Shown here one piece after another: positions 15,530-23,651 of a DNA stretch of 49,139 bases. A program made the translations under genes and the position numbers. The notes below the pieces were generated by a model. That model was not told the DNA's origin. It made no database searches and saw only the letters and a program-made list of their open reading frames with translations. Each line of letters begins with the position of its first letter. Position 1 is the stretch's first letter. Source of the stretch: Leucobacter komagatae (GTDB taxonomy: Bacteria; Actinomycetota; Actinomycetes; Actinomycetales; Microbacteriaceae); the NCBI RefSeq assembly GCF_000834055.1, contig NZ_JXSQ01000024.1, positions 1 through 49,139 on the forward strand, read 5' to 3'.

Positions 15530-15669
15530 TGCACCGACCTCAGCACGGCGAGGCCCGCAGGCGAGCGGCTCAGGTTTCCGCCGCTTCCCCGCCCGACTTT
15601 TTCTCCTTTTCCCCTCACCGTTCAGCGGCGCCGCGCGCAAAGGTCGGAGCGAAACATCCAACCCATGAT

Positions 15670-15675
15670 TAAGAT
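15670..15675 (+). promoter_or_regulatory. Predicted -10 box (leaderless) for the regulator at 15683
   Basis: TAAGAT, 7 nt, then ATG; no ribosome site upstream. This supports the ATG at 15683 as start. Confidence 0.5.
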
Positions 15676-15682
15676 GACATGC

Positions 15683-16399
15683 ATGGCTGTCACTGATGAG
15701 GCGATCGAAAAGATCAAGGCGATGATCGTGTCAGGCGAACTCGCGCCGGGAGACAGGTTGCCACCCGAGAAGGAACTCTCTGACCGGCTCGGGCTGTCAC
15801 GCAACTCAATGCGCGAAGCAGTGAAAGCCCTCGAGGTGATCCGAGTGCTCGACGTTCGACGCGGAGACGGCACCTATGTGACAAGCCTTGAGCCGCACCT
15901 GCTCCTCGAAGCTATCTCGTTCGTGATTGATCTCCACGACGACGACTCGCTCCTCGAAGTATTTGCCGTTCGCAGAATGCTCGAGTCGCAAGCGACCGGG
16001 CTTGCCGCGACATATGCCACTGCAGGCACGCTTGCGGCTCTGCATGGTGAAATCGAAGCGGGCGCACGCTCCGAGACGTTGGACGAACTCGTCGAACACG
16101 ACAGCAGATTTCATAGCGAAATCGCACGAGCAACCGGGAACGGGTACCTAGCGAGCCTCATTGAGAGCTTAAGCAGTCAGACGATCCGTGCCCGAATCTG
16201 GCGGGGGCTCACTGAGCAGGATGCGGTGCAGCGCACGCTCCTCGAACACCAGGCGATCGCCGATGCCATCGAACAGAAAGACGCAGTACTCGCTGCCGCG
16301 CTTGCTACCGCGCACATTGCTGGCGTCGAACGCTGGCTCGCGCAGGCCGCAGCAAGTGGCGACCCGAGCGCTCCGGCTACGGGACCAGCGGGACGCTAA
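15683..16399 (+). CDS. FadR-family GntR transcriptional regulator (FCD domain), second copy
   Basis: From the ATG at 15683 the protein has 238 residues. A winged helix occupies roughly residues 3-68 (LPPEKELSDRLGLSRNSMRE, wing RRGDGTYV), followed by an FCD domain with candidate metal-binding residues in ELVEHDSRFHSEIA and LLEHQAIADAI. ATGs at 15665 and 15674 are in frame but would give non-conserved residues. It lies between the importer operon and the aldolase gene and overlaps the end of the convergent aldolase gene by 23 bp. It is one of two FCD regulators that could bind the TTGTAATAACA/CCTGTMATTACAGG sites; which one does so is unknown. Confidence 0.87.
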   Translation: MAVTDEAIEKIKAMIVSGELAPGDRLPPEKELSDRLGLSRNSMREAVKALEVIRVLDVRRGDGTYVTSLEPHLLLEAISFVIDLHDDDSLLEVFAVRRMLESQATGLAATYATAGTLAALHGEIEAGARSETLDELVEHDSRFHSEIARATGNGYLASLIESLSSQTIRARIWRGLTEQDAVQRTLLEHQAIADAIEQKDAVLAAALATAHIAGVERWLAQAAASGDPSAPATGPAGR

Positions 16400-17060
16400 G
16401 CCGAGCCATCTCCGCGTCGAACTCCGCTGCTGACGTTTCACTCACTGCGTGAAAGAGCATCTCTTCAATGACCGAAGGTGCAGCCGTGAAGTACGGGACA
16501 TCAGCGAGCCGAAGGGCGACGATGTCTGCTGCCGACCGGAGACTCGCGGCGAGGACATTCGTGTCCGTCCCTGCACACACGGCCTGCATCGCGGAGATCA
16601 GTCCATCCCCATCCATCCCTGCATCCCGCATCCGCCCAAGGTAGGGCGCAATGTAGGCGACGCCGAGTGTCGCGCACGTGAGCGCCTGGGCGACGGAGTA
16701 CACCGCCGTCACCAGCACGGTCACCCCCTGAGCGGCGAGCCACCTCGCGGCGGCAAACCCCGCTGCCGTTGCTGGAACCTTGACCACGACGCGCTCACCG
16801 AGAGCGATGAGTGCTTCCGCATTGCGCAAGTATGCGGCGGTGTCGCCACCCCACGTCTGAAAGAAGATCTCCCGCGCCCCCTCGGACTCCCACCTCGCGT
16901 AGAGCTCAGGAATATCACCCGCGACCTTCCCTCCCCTGGCGAGAATCGTCGGGTTGGTCGTAACGCCGTGGACGAGACCCGCATTGAGAAGCGAAGCAAC
17001 CCGATCCACCTCGGCGCTGTCTACGTACAGCCGGGGGCGCACCGAAGCGAGATTGGTCAT
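16377..17060 (-). CDS. Transaldolase-family aldolase (fructose-6-phosphate aldolase-like)
   Basis: A 227-residue member of the short FSA/TalC transaldolase class. Markers are VHGVTTNPTIL (31-40), the Schiff-base Lys94 in VVVKVPAT, IAPYLGRMRDAG (137-148) and AASLRSAADI (171-180). Such enzymes cleave ketose phosphates to a dihydroxyacetone unit and an aldehyde phosphate, or transfer that unit. The ATG at 17060 follows GGAGG with 6-nt spacing; an open extension to 17099 lacks support and would run into the palindromic operator. It overlaps the regulator gene at its 3' end. Probably the carbon-cleaving step of the local pathway (inference). Confidence 0.87.
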   Translation of the reverse strand: MTNLASVRPRLYVDSAEVDRVASLLNAGLVHGVTTNPTILARGGKVAGDIPELYARWESEGAREIFFQTWGGDTAAYLRNAEALIALGERVVVKVPATAAGFAAARWLAAQGVTVLVTAVYSVAQALTCATLGVAYIAPYLGRMRDAGMDGDGLISAMQAVCAGTDTNVLAASLRSAADIVALRLADVPYFTAAPSVIEEMLFHAVSETSAAEFDAEMARLSVPLVP

Positions 17061-17082
17061 GAAGAGCCTCCGTATCACGCAG

Positions 17083-17096
17083 CCTGTCATTACAGG
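17083..17096. promoter_or_regulatory. Operator-like site 4 (CCTGTCATTACAGG)
   Basis: A 14-bp palindrome identical to the 6346-6359 site except at one position, centred between the divergent aldolase and PfkB kinase genes. A weaker GTGTAATGAG half-match lies at 17111-17120. Confidence 0.6.
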
Positions 17097-17108
17097 CATG
17101 AATTCCGC

Positions 17109-17114
17109 TAGTGT
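17109..17114 (+). promoter_or_regulatory. Predicted -10 box for the PfkB kinase operon
   Basis: TAGTGT lies 18 bp after TGTCAT (17085-17090), which is inside the operator-like palindrome. A repressor there would block the -35 region. The -35 match is weak. Confidence 0.35.
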
Positions 17115-17156
17115 AATGAGCAGCAGTCCACGAAGTCAACGAGGATCAGGAGCACC

Positions 17157-18125
17157 ATGTCCGTAACCGAGATCCCCAGCCGACGCGGCGTGGTTGTTGT
17201 CGGCAGCGTCACCGCCGACCTCACCACCTTCTCCCAGCGACTCCCGGCCAGGGGTGAGACGATCCTCGGCGATGACTTCACACTTGTACTCGGCGGCAAA
17301 GGCGCCAATCAGGCGGTCGCAGCCGGCCTCGCAGGCGCACCAACCAGCTTCGTCGGCTGCGTGGGCGACGACCTCTTTCACCGGCTCGTTGTCGAGAGCC
17401 TGAGCGCGGCAGGGGTAGACATCACCCACCTACGCACCGTGCAGGGGCCGACCGGCATCGCCCACATCAGGGTCGATGACTCGGCGCAGAACGACATCGT
17501 CACAGTGCCGCTCGCCAATTCCGCACTCGATGCGACCCAGATCGACCGTGCGCTCACCGCGCTCGCCCCGACGACCGCAGTTCTCCTTACGCAGCTGGAG
17601 ACCCCGTCCACGCTCACCGAGTACATCACGGGGCGGGCGCGAGAACTTGGGATCACCACGATCCTCGACCCAGCACCCGCCGCGCCGCTACCCGACGCAG
17701 TGTGGCGCAACGTCGACATCGTCACACCGAACGAGACCGAGGCGACCCTGCTCAGCGGCATCACCGTCACCGATGCGCCCTCGGCAGCACTCGCAGGAGC
17801 GTGGTTCCTTGAGCGCGGCGTTGGGGCGGCCGTCATTACGCTCGCAGATCAAGGCTCGTGTGTGGTCACGCCAACGTCAACCACCGTGATCGGCGCGTTC
17901 CCCGTGACGGCGATCGATACCACGGCCGCCGGCGATGCTTACGCCGGCTACCTCGGGGCGGCGCTCGCAAGCGGCGCCGAACTCGCCGACGCGGTGCAGC
18001 TGGCCGCAGCAGCAGGAGCGCTCGCGGTGACCAAGCGCGGTGCCTCCCCCAGCCTGCCGGGGCGCGAAGAAGTCGATGCCCTTCTTGCCGAAAATGCCGC
18101 AGCCGAGGGGGCGACAGCGCTATGA
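17157..18125 (+). CDS. rbsK: PfkB-family sugar kinase (ribokinase-like)
   Basis: The 322-residue protein is a PfkB kinase of the ribokinase type. The N-terminal signature around GGKGANQAVAA (about residues 46-56) and the C-terminal ATP/anion-hole motif DTTAAGDAYAGYL with its catalytic Asp are both intact. It phosphorylates a furanose or related sugar using ATP. AGGAG lies 4 nt before the ATG. The stop overlaps the start of the GntR/UTRA gene (ATGA). Ribose is the default guess, but in this locus the true substrate may be a pathway intermediate. Confidence 0.87.
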   Translation: MSVTEIPSRRGVVVVGSVTADLTTFSQRLPARGETILGDDFTLVLGGKGANQAVAAGLAGAPTSFVGCVGDDLFHRLVVESLSAAGVDITHLRTVQGPTGIAHIRVDDSAQNDIVTVPLANSALDATQIDRALTALAPTTAVLLTQLETPSTLTEYITGRARELGITTILDPAPAAPLPDAVWRNVDIVTPNETEATLLSGITVTDAPSAALAGAWFLERGVGAAVITLADQGSCVVTPTSTTVIGAFPVTAIDTTAAGDAYAGYLGAALASGAELADAVQLAAAAGALAVTKRGASPSLPGREEVDALLAENAAAEGATAL

Positions 18126-18937
18126 CTACCGAACTCAGGTCAATCGACCGCCACTCAGCTGCCCCGATGTACGACCAGCTGCGGCAGCTCCTGATCGACT
18201 CCATCGAGCGCGACGGGCTACAGCCGGGCGACCCGCTCCCCGGTGAGCACCGCTTGTGCGAGCAGTACGGGGTGTCCCGCACTGTGGTGAGACAGGCGCT
18301 TGCCCAACTCGAGCACGAAGGCCTTGTCGAGCGCGTCAAAGGCAAGGGGACATTCGTGTCGCGGCCCCGCACGAGCGAAACACTCGCGCACACGCTCGTC
18401 GGACTCTTCGAAGATGTCGGAAGCCGTGGTGGCCAGGTGCGCAGCGACGTACTACGCCACGAACGAGCCGAAGCAGACACGGAAATCGCTCAGGCCCTCG
18501 AACTGCCACTCGGGGCGCCCGTTGTCGTCCTCCAACGACTGCGCTACGTTGACGGGGAACCGTGGTCGCTCTCGACCACGTGGATGCCGGAGGGCGTCGG
18601 CCGCTCCACCCTAGGAGTGGACTTCTCTGAACGTTCGCTCTACCAGTTCCTCGCACGAAACGGCATCGCCTCGAGTCGTGGGGTGCGCTCAGCCGAGGCG
18701 ACCGTTGCGACTCACGAGCAGGCACAGTATCTCGGGGTGAGTGCCGGCTCCGCGCTGCTGAGGCTCCGCAGCGTCAGTCGAGATGAAGCCGACCACCCCA
18801 TCGAATACTTCGTTGCGTATCACCGCGGCGACCGCTCACGCTTCGAGTTCGAGGTCAAACGTGAGCAGTCACTCGCCTCGCTGCTACACATTGACGACAG
18901 TGGAGATGCCTCCCGGGCAGGCAGCATCCACCTCTAG
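18122..18937 (+). CDS. GntR-family transcriptional regulator with UTRA domain (HutC type)
   Basis: A 271-residue regulator: winged helix about residues 10-78 (LPGEHRLCEQYGVSRTVVRQ, wing VKGKGTFV), then a UTRA ligand domain about 95-245 with typical QRLRYVDGEPW and PIEYFVAYHRGDRSRFEFE segments. HutC-type proteins sense small sugars or acids, often phosphorylated sugars. It is translationally coupled to the PfkB kinase, suggesting autoregulation of this two-gene operon. The long open frame upstream is a shadow of the kinase gene. Its DNA site is not evident, since the local palindrome also resembles the FadR-type sites. Confidence 0.88.
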   Translation: MTTELRSIDRHSAAPMYDQLRQLLIDSIERDGLQPGDPLPGEHRLCEQYGVSRTVVRQALAQLEHEGLVERVKGKGTFVSRPRTSETLAHTLVGLFEDVGSRGGQVRSDVLRHERAEADTEIAQALELPLGAPVVVLQRLRYVDGEPWSLSTTWMPEGVGRSTLGVDFSERSLYQFLARNGIASSRGVRSAEATVATHEQAQYLGVSAGSALLRLRSVSRDEADHPIEYFVAYHRGDRSRFEFEVKREQSLASLLHIDDSGDASRAGSIHL

Positions 18938-19037
18938 CCACCACCGGGCCCCACGAACAATGGGTCCGCGCCCCACACCCGTCGAGGTGCGCGGTCACTC
19001 CGCGCCAGTCCGTGAGTCTCAGCGCGGCTACGTGTCG

Positions 19038-20291
19038 CTAGCGCGCGTCGCGGAGAGTGACCCTCCCACGCAGTTCCGCTACGCTTTCGACGCCGGTGAG
19101 CTGCATCGTCCGCAGCGCCTCCGAGCGCATGATCTCGAACATGCGGTCGACGCCTCGCTCGCCACCGGCCATGAGCCCGTAGAGGTAGGCTCTGCCAACC
19201 ATGCAGGCATCGGCCCCAAGCCCAACAGCCGCGAGCACATCGGCCCCCGACAGAATCCCCGTGTCGAGGAAGATCTGGGCGCGGCCATTGACGGCCTCCG
19301 CGACGTGCGGGAGCAGCTCGAGGGGCGTTGGTGCGCGGTCGAGCTGGCGGCCACCGTGGTTCGAGACGACGATCGCGTCGACGCCAAGATCCACAACGCG
19401 CCTCGCGTCCTCGACCGACTGGATGCCCTTCACCACGAGCGAGCCCTCCCACTCGTCCCGCAGCCACTGCAGGTCCTCGAGGCTGAGGCTCGGGTCGAAC
19501 ATCTGCCCAACAAGCTCAGCGACGGTGCCGTCGAACGATTTCAGGCTCGCGAACTCGATCGGCTCGGTGGTGAGGATGTTCGCCCACCAGTTCGGGTACA
19601 TCGCGAAGTCGATGAAGGTCTTCATGCTCAACGACGGCGGGATCGTCAGACCGTTGCGGGTATCGCGCAGACGATTTCCTGCCACTGGCGTGTCGACCGT
19701 GAGCACGAGTGTGTCGTAGCCAGCGGCCCGCACCTGCTCGATGAGCTGCCTCGTCGCGTCGCGGTCCTTCCAGAGATACAGCTGGAACCAGTTGTCACCG
19801 CTCGGAACCGCGCGCTTCAGGTCAGCTGGTGCGGTCGTGCCCATCGTGGAGAGCGTGTATGGCACGCCCGCACGTGCTGCGGACCGCGCGACAGCGATCT
19901 CGCCCTCGTGGTGCATCATCCGGGTGAACCCGGTCGGCGCGAGGATGAGCGGGAAGCTCGCCTCCCTGCCGAGGATCGTCGTGCCAGTACTCACTGCGCC
20001 AACATCGTGAAGCACCCGGGGCTCGAACTCCACACGAGAGAAGGCATCGCGTGCGCGCCAGATGCTCAGCTCGGACTCCGCGGCACCGTGCACGTAGTAG
20101 AAAACCGACTTTGGCGTGCGTCGCCGTGCCGCCGCCGCGAGGTCTTTCACGGTGAGCGCGCGCTGCAGGCGCCGCTCTACGGGGTCAAGTTCTGGTTTCT
20201 TGAACCCCAACAGCGGAGCGAACTCACTCCACTTGGGGAGCTTGCGTTCGATCTTCCGTTGCCCGAGCCCGTCGCCACTGGTCCCACTCAC
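19038..20291 (-). CDS. FMN-dependent alpha-hydroxyacid dehydrogenase/oxidase (LldD-like)
   Basis: A 417-residue TIM-barrel flavoprotein of the L-lactate dehydrogenase/glycolate oxidase family. Active-site residues visible are Tyr66 (YYVHG), Lys288 (VVKGI), His312 and Arg315 (SNHGGRQLD). The phosphate-binding loop, usually DGGIRxG, reads DTGILSG (343-349), so the usual Gly and Arg are replaced, which could weaken or alter FMN binding. The GTG start overlaps the LivF stop (GTGA), making it the last gene of the Liv importer operon. This suggests the importer's ligand, or a product of it, is a 2-hydroxy acid (inference). Lactate is possible but not shown. Confidence 0.87.
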   Translation of the reverse strand: MSGTSGDGLGQRKIERKLPKWSEFAPLLGFKKPELDPVERRLQRALTVKDLAAAARRRTPKSVFYYVHGAAESELSIWRARDAFSRVEFEPRVLHDVGAVSTGTTILGREASFPLILAPTGFTRMMHHEGEIAVARSAARAGVPYTLSTMGTTAPADLKRAVPSGDNWFQLYLWKDRDATRQLIEQVRAAGYDTLVLTVDTPVAGNRLRDTRNGLTIPPSLSMKTFIDFAMYPNWWANILTTEPIEFASLKSFDGTVAELVGQMFDPSLSLEDLQWLRDEWEGSLVVKGIQSVEDARRVVDLGVDAIVVSNHGGRQLDRAPTPLELLPHVAEAVNGRAQIFLDTGILSGADVLAAVGLGADACMVGRAYLYGLMAGGERGVDRMFEIMRSEALRTMQLTGVESVAELRGRVTLRDAR

Positions 20292-21013
20292 TTCGTGCTG
20301 CCACCCGTTCCGAGGTATGCCTGGATAATTCCGTCGTCCGCGAGGAGATCCGCTGCCGTGCCCGAGCGGACGATCTCGCCGTTCTGCAACACGTGCCCCT
20401 CATCGGCCGCCTGCAGCGCACGGCGTGCATTCTGCTCAACAAGCACGACCGTTGTCCCGTCAGAGCGGATCTCTTCGATGACGTTGAAGACCTCATCAAC
20501 GATCATTGGTGCGAGGCCCATCGATGGCTCGTCCATGAAGATGACGCGCGGCTGCGCGAGCATCGCGCGACCGATCGCGAGCATCTGCTGCTCTCCGCCA
20601 GACAGCGAGCCGGCAGGGAGTTGCCTGCGCTCGCCGAGCACTGGGAAGCGGTCGTAGATGCCGTCGATCGCCGCAGCGGAGCCTGAACGCAGCAGCCGCG
20701 CACCGATCTGGAGGTTCTCGGCGATGGTGAGCGTGCTGAGCACCTGCCTGCCCTCTGGCACCTGCACGAGGCCGCGCTTGACGAGCTTATGCGAACCCGT
20801 CCGCGTGATGTCCTGCCCCTCGAAGAAAATCTTTCCGCTCGCAGGCTTGACGATGCCGGTGATCGCGTTGATGATCGAAGACTTCCCTGCGCCGTTGGCA
20901 CCGACCAGCGTCACCAGCGACCCTGCACGAACATCAAAGGACAGTCCCCTGACTGCCTCGACTTTGCCGTAGGAAACCTTGAGGTCGGTCACGCGAAGAA
21001 TTGGATCAGCCAT
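20288..21013 (-). CDS. livF: Branched-chain amino acid-type ABC transporter ATPase (LivF)
   Basis: A 241-residue LivF ATPase with Walker A GANGAGKS, Q-loop near VQVPEGRQV, signature LSGGEQQ, Walker B VIFMDEPSMGLAP and the LivF-typical VEQN switch. It pairs with the LivG domain of the upstream fusion protein to energise the importer. It starts 2 bp after the LivMG stop and overlaps the flavoprotein gene downstream. All catalytic motifs look intact. Confidence 0.93.
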   Translation of the reverse strand: MADPILRVTDLKVSYGKVEAVRGLSFDVRAGSLVTLVGANGAGKSSIINAITGIVKPASGKIFFEGQDITRTGSHKLVKRGLVQVPEGRQVLSTLTIAENLQIGARLLRSGSAAAIDGIYDRFPVLGERRQLPAGSLSGGEQQMLAIGRAMLAQPRVIFMDEPSMGLAPMIVDEVFNVIEEIRSDGTTVVLVEQNARRALQAADEGHVLQNGEIVRSGTAADLLADDGIIQAYLGTGGSTK

Positions 21014-21015
21014 GC

Positions 21016-22743
21016 TTAGGCCCTCCCGTCTGTCGGCGCGGAACCAGAGTCGCCCGCTGTCGTCTTGTCCGACTGGTCATCCTGGGCCGCACCGAGGTAC
21101 GCCTCGATGACGCGCTCGTCCGCTTCGATCTCAGCTGGCGTGCCGCTCGCGATGAGCTGGCCGAAGTTCAGCACCGCGATGTGGTCGCAGGTTCCGAGCA
21201 CCATTCCAACGTTGTGCTCGATGAAGATGATCGTGAGACCATCGTTCGCGAGTGATCGGATGAGTTCGGAGAGCGCCTCAGCCTCAACGTGGTTCATGCC
21301 TGCCGCGGGCTCGTCGAGGATGAGCACTGACGGGTCAGCGGCGAGGGCGCGCGCGATTTCAAGTCGGCGCTGGTCGCCGTAGGACAACCCCTTTGCTTCA
21401 ACATTCGCCTTCTCGATGAGGCCGACGCGGTCGAGGCAGCGTGCTGCCTGCGCGAGCGCAGCGCGCTCATCTCGCCGCGCAGAAGGCAGCCAGATGAGAC
21501 GGCGGAGGAACGTTGGCTTGGCGACCAGGTGCGTGCCGATGAGCACGTTTTCGAGCGCTGTCAGCCGGTTGAAGAGCTTCGAGTGCTGGAAGGTACGGGT
21601 GACACCGGCTGCTGCGATGCGATGCACTGGAGTCTTGCCAACCTCGACGCCGAGCACCGTTGCCGATCCGCTTGACGGCGGGATGAGGCCGCTGATCATG
21701 TTGACCAGCGTCGTCTTGCCCGCACCGTTCGGGCCGATGAGCCCGACGACGTCGCCGCTTCGCACGGTGAGGTCGACGCCCTGTACCGCGTGCACTCCCC
21801 CGTACTCTTTCGCGAGTGCGTTGAGCTGCACGACGAGCTCGCCCTTTGCGGGGTGAGAGCGCCCGGCAACTGGAACGTCAGAGACCCCGAGCGAGGACAC
21901 GTCGATCTTCTGCTTGCGCCTCGGCACGAGACTCGCAATGCCGCCAGGCAGGTAGAGGATCACGATGAGCAGCAGGAGTCCCGAGATGAACGGACGCAGC
22001 CAGCCGGCTTCGATACCGATGCTGCGCTGGATCTCGGGGAGCATCGTCTGGAAGCCACTGCCGAGAATCGGCCCGAAGAAGTTCGTCGAGCCGCCAACCA
22101 CCGCGGTAACGAGGCCATCAATCGCTGTCGAGAAGCTGAAGTCCTCCGGTGCGATGATCCGCATGAAGTACGCCCAGAGCACGCCGTAGAGGCCCGCGAT
22201 CGCGCCAGCGGACACGAACGCCGCGAGGCGGTGTTTTCCAACGTCGATGCCGATCGAGCGAGCGGCGAGCTCGTCTTCGCGGATCGCCTCGAGCGCGCGG
22301 CCGTAGCGGGAACGCCCCTGCCGCCAGAACCAGTAGGCAACGACGATGAGCAACACCCACGCCACCTCGGGGCCGACAATTTTCGGCACGGACATGCCCT
22401 GTGCCCCGCCAGTCCAGGACTGGTTGAGGATGAAGATGCGGATGCCCTCGGCGAAGCCGAGCGTTGCGATTGCGAGGAATACCCCGCGGAGCCGCATGGT
22501 TGGCAGACCGAGGATCACGGCAGCGAGGGAGCCGACGACCATACCGATGACGATCGCGACGATCAGCGTCGGAACGGCGCCCCAGCTCGCCGGTGTCGGT
22601 GCGAGCGTCGCGGCAACGAACGCGGCAATGCCGGCGAACCCAGCCTGGCCAAGGCTCAGCTGACCTGCCACCAGCACTGCATAGAACGAGTACGCAAAGA
22701 TGCCGTTCAGGGCAATGAATACGAGAACTGATTCGGTAAACAT
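21016..22743 (-). CDS. LivM-LivG fusion: ABC permease with C-terminal ATPase
   Basis: A 575-residue fusion. Residues about 1-280 are a LivM-type permease with multiple helices and the family segment GLPTMRLRGVFLAIATLGF, here near 80. Residues about 305-555 are a LivG ATPase with Walker A GPNGAGKT, TRTFQHSKLF, signature LSYGDQRR, Walker B VLILDEPAAGMN and the switch FIEHN. An acidic Ser/Thr tail follows. Usually these are separate proteins; fusion fixes their ratio. The start codon is 3 bp after the LivH stop, with GAGGT inside the LivH end as ribosome site. Confidence 0.92.
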   Translation of the reverse strand: MFTESVLVFIALNGIFAYSFYAVLVAGQLSLGQAGFAGIAAFVAATLAPTPASWGAVPTLIVAIVIGMVVGSLAAVILGLPTMRLRGVFLAIATLGFAEGIRIFILNQSWTGGAQGMSVPKIVGPEVAWVLLIVVAYWFWRQGRSRYGRALEAIREDELAARSIGIDVGKHRLAAFVSAGAIAGLYGVLWAYFMRIIAPEDFSFSTAIDGLVTAVVGGSTNFFGPILGSGFQTMLPEIQRSIGIEAGWLRPFISGLLLLIVILYLPGGIASLVPRRKQKIDVSSLGVSDVPVAGRSHPAKGELVVQLNALAKEYGGVHAVQGVDLTVRSGDVVGLIGPNGAGKTTLVNMISGLIPPSSGSATVLGVEVGKTPVHRIAAAGVTRTFQHSKLFNRLTALENVLIGTHLVAKPTFLRRLIWLPSARRDERAALAQAARCLDRVGLIEKANVEAKGLSYGDQRRLEIARALAADPSVLILDEPAAGMNHVEAEALSELIRSLANDGLTIIFIEHNVGMVLGTCDHIAVLNFGQLIASGTPAEIEADERVIEAYLGAAQDDQSDKTTAGDSGSAPTDGRA

Positions 22744-22746
22744 GGT

Positions 22747-23622
22747 TTAGACCTCACGCACCTTCCGCTTGCCGAAGATCCCCTGCGGCATCACGAGCAG
22801 AATGACGAACAGCAGCGCGAACGCGATGAAGTCGCGCCAGCTCGAGCCGATGTACTGGATCGCGAACACCTCTGCGACCCCGAGCACGAGGCCGCCGACG
22901 AGTGCGCCCGGGAGGGATCCCATGCCCCCGACGATGATGACGGCGAGGCCCTTAAGCTCAATCGCCGTCCCCATCCCGAGTTGCGCACTGTTCACGTTCA
23001 GGGCGAAGAGCACGCCAGCAACCGCGCCGAGCGCTGACGAGATCGCGAAGGTCATGGCAGTGACGCGGTCGACATTGATGCCGAGCACGCGAGCGGCAGT
23101 GGGGTTCTCTGCGACTGCGCGCATCGAGCGGCCAAGCGAGGACCGCTTCACGAGCACGTTGAGCGCAATAACGAGCCCGATGCAGATGATGACGATGGCG
23201 AGCTGCACATACGTTGCGCTCGCTCCGAGCATTTCAACCTTGCCCTCCGGCGCCGTGCCCTCGGGGAACCTGCGTGTTTGCGGCCCAAAGAAGGCTTGGA
23301 GCACCGCGACAATCATCCCCGCCATCGCTATCGATGCGATGAGGCCGGCGAAGTGGGCGTCTGGTCGGTTCTTCAGCGGGCGGAACGCGACCCGCTCGAT
23401 AATGAGGCCGAGCACCGCACCAAAGAGAAACACGAGAACGAGGATCACCCAGATCGACAGCTCGAAGGCTTCGGCAAGGCCGATGCCAACGAACGCCGAC
23501 GCTGCGAACACGGCAGGGTGCGCCAGGTTCAGGCGATCAAGAATGCCAAACACCAGCGTGAATCCGATGGCGAAAAGCGCGTAGATCGAGCCAATAAATA
23601 GCCCGTTAAGCAATTGCTGCAT
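22747..23622 (-). CDS. livH: Branched-chain amino acid-type ABC transporter permease (LivH)
   Basis: A 291-residue LivH permease with about eight hydrophobic helices. Family landmarks are GLFIGSIYALFAIGFTLVFG at the N-terminus, RVAFRPLKNR, GRSMRAVAENPTAA and VIIVGGMGSLPGALVGG. It forms the heterodimeric channel with the LivM part of the fusion protein. The ATG is preceded by AGGA at 6-nt spacing and lies 29 bp downstream of the binding-protein gene in the same operon. Confidence 0.93.
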   Translation of the reverse strand: MQQLLNGLFIGSIYALFAIGFTLVFGILDRLNLAHPAVFAASAFVGIGLAEAFELSIWVILVLVFLFGAVLGLIIERVAFRPLKNRPDAHFAGLIASIAMAGMIVAVLQAFFGPQTRRFPEGTAPEGKVEMLGASATYVQLAIVIICIGLVIALNVLVKRSSLGRSMRAVAENPTAARVLGINVDRVTAMTFAISSALGAVAGVLFALNVNSAQLGMGTAIELKGLAVIIVGGMGSLPGALVGGLVLGVAEVFAIQYIGSSWRDFIAFALLFVILLVMPQGIFGKRKVREV

Positions 23623-23651
23623 GGGTGATCCTCGTTCGAAGCGAAGCGGGC

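Larger units (their letters stand above)
15134..15682. other. 549-bp divergent regulatory region
   Basis: Between the importer operon (minus) and the second FadR-type regulator (plus) I see no convincing gene. The region contains a probable importer promoter, a copy of the TTGTAATAACA operator core, an inverted repeat at 15501-15529 and a leaderless promoter for the regulator. The frame open upstream of 15683 lacks GntR-family sequence. Confidence 0.7.
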
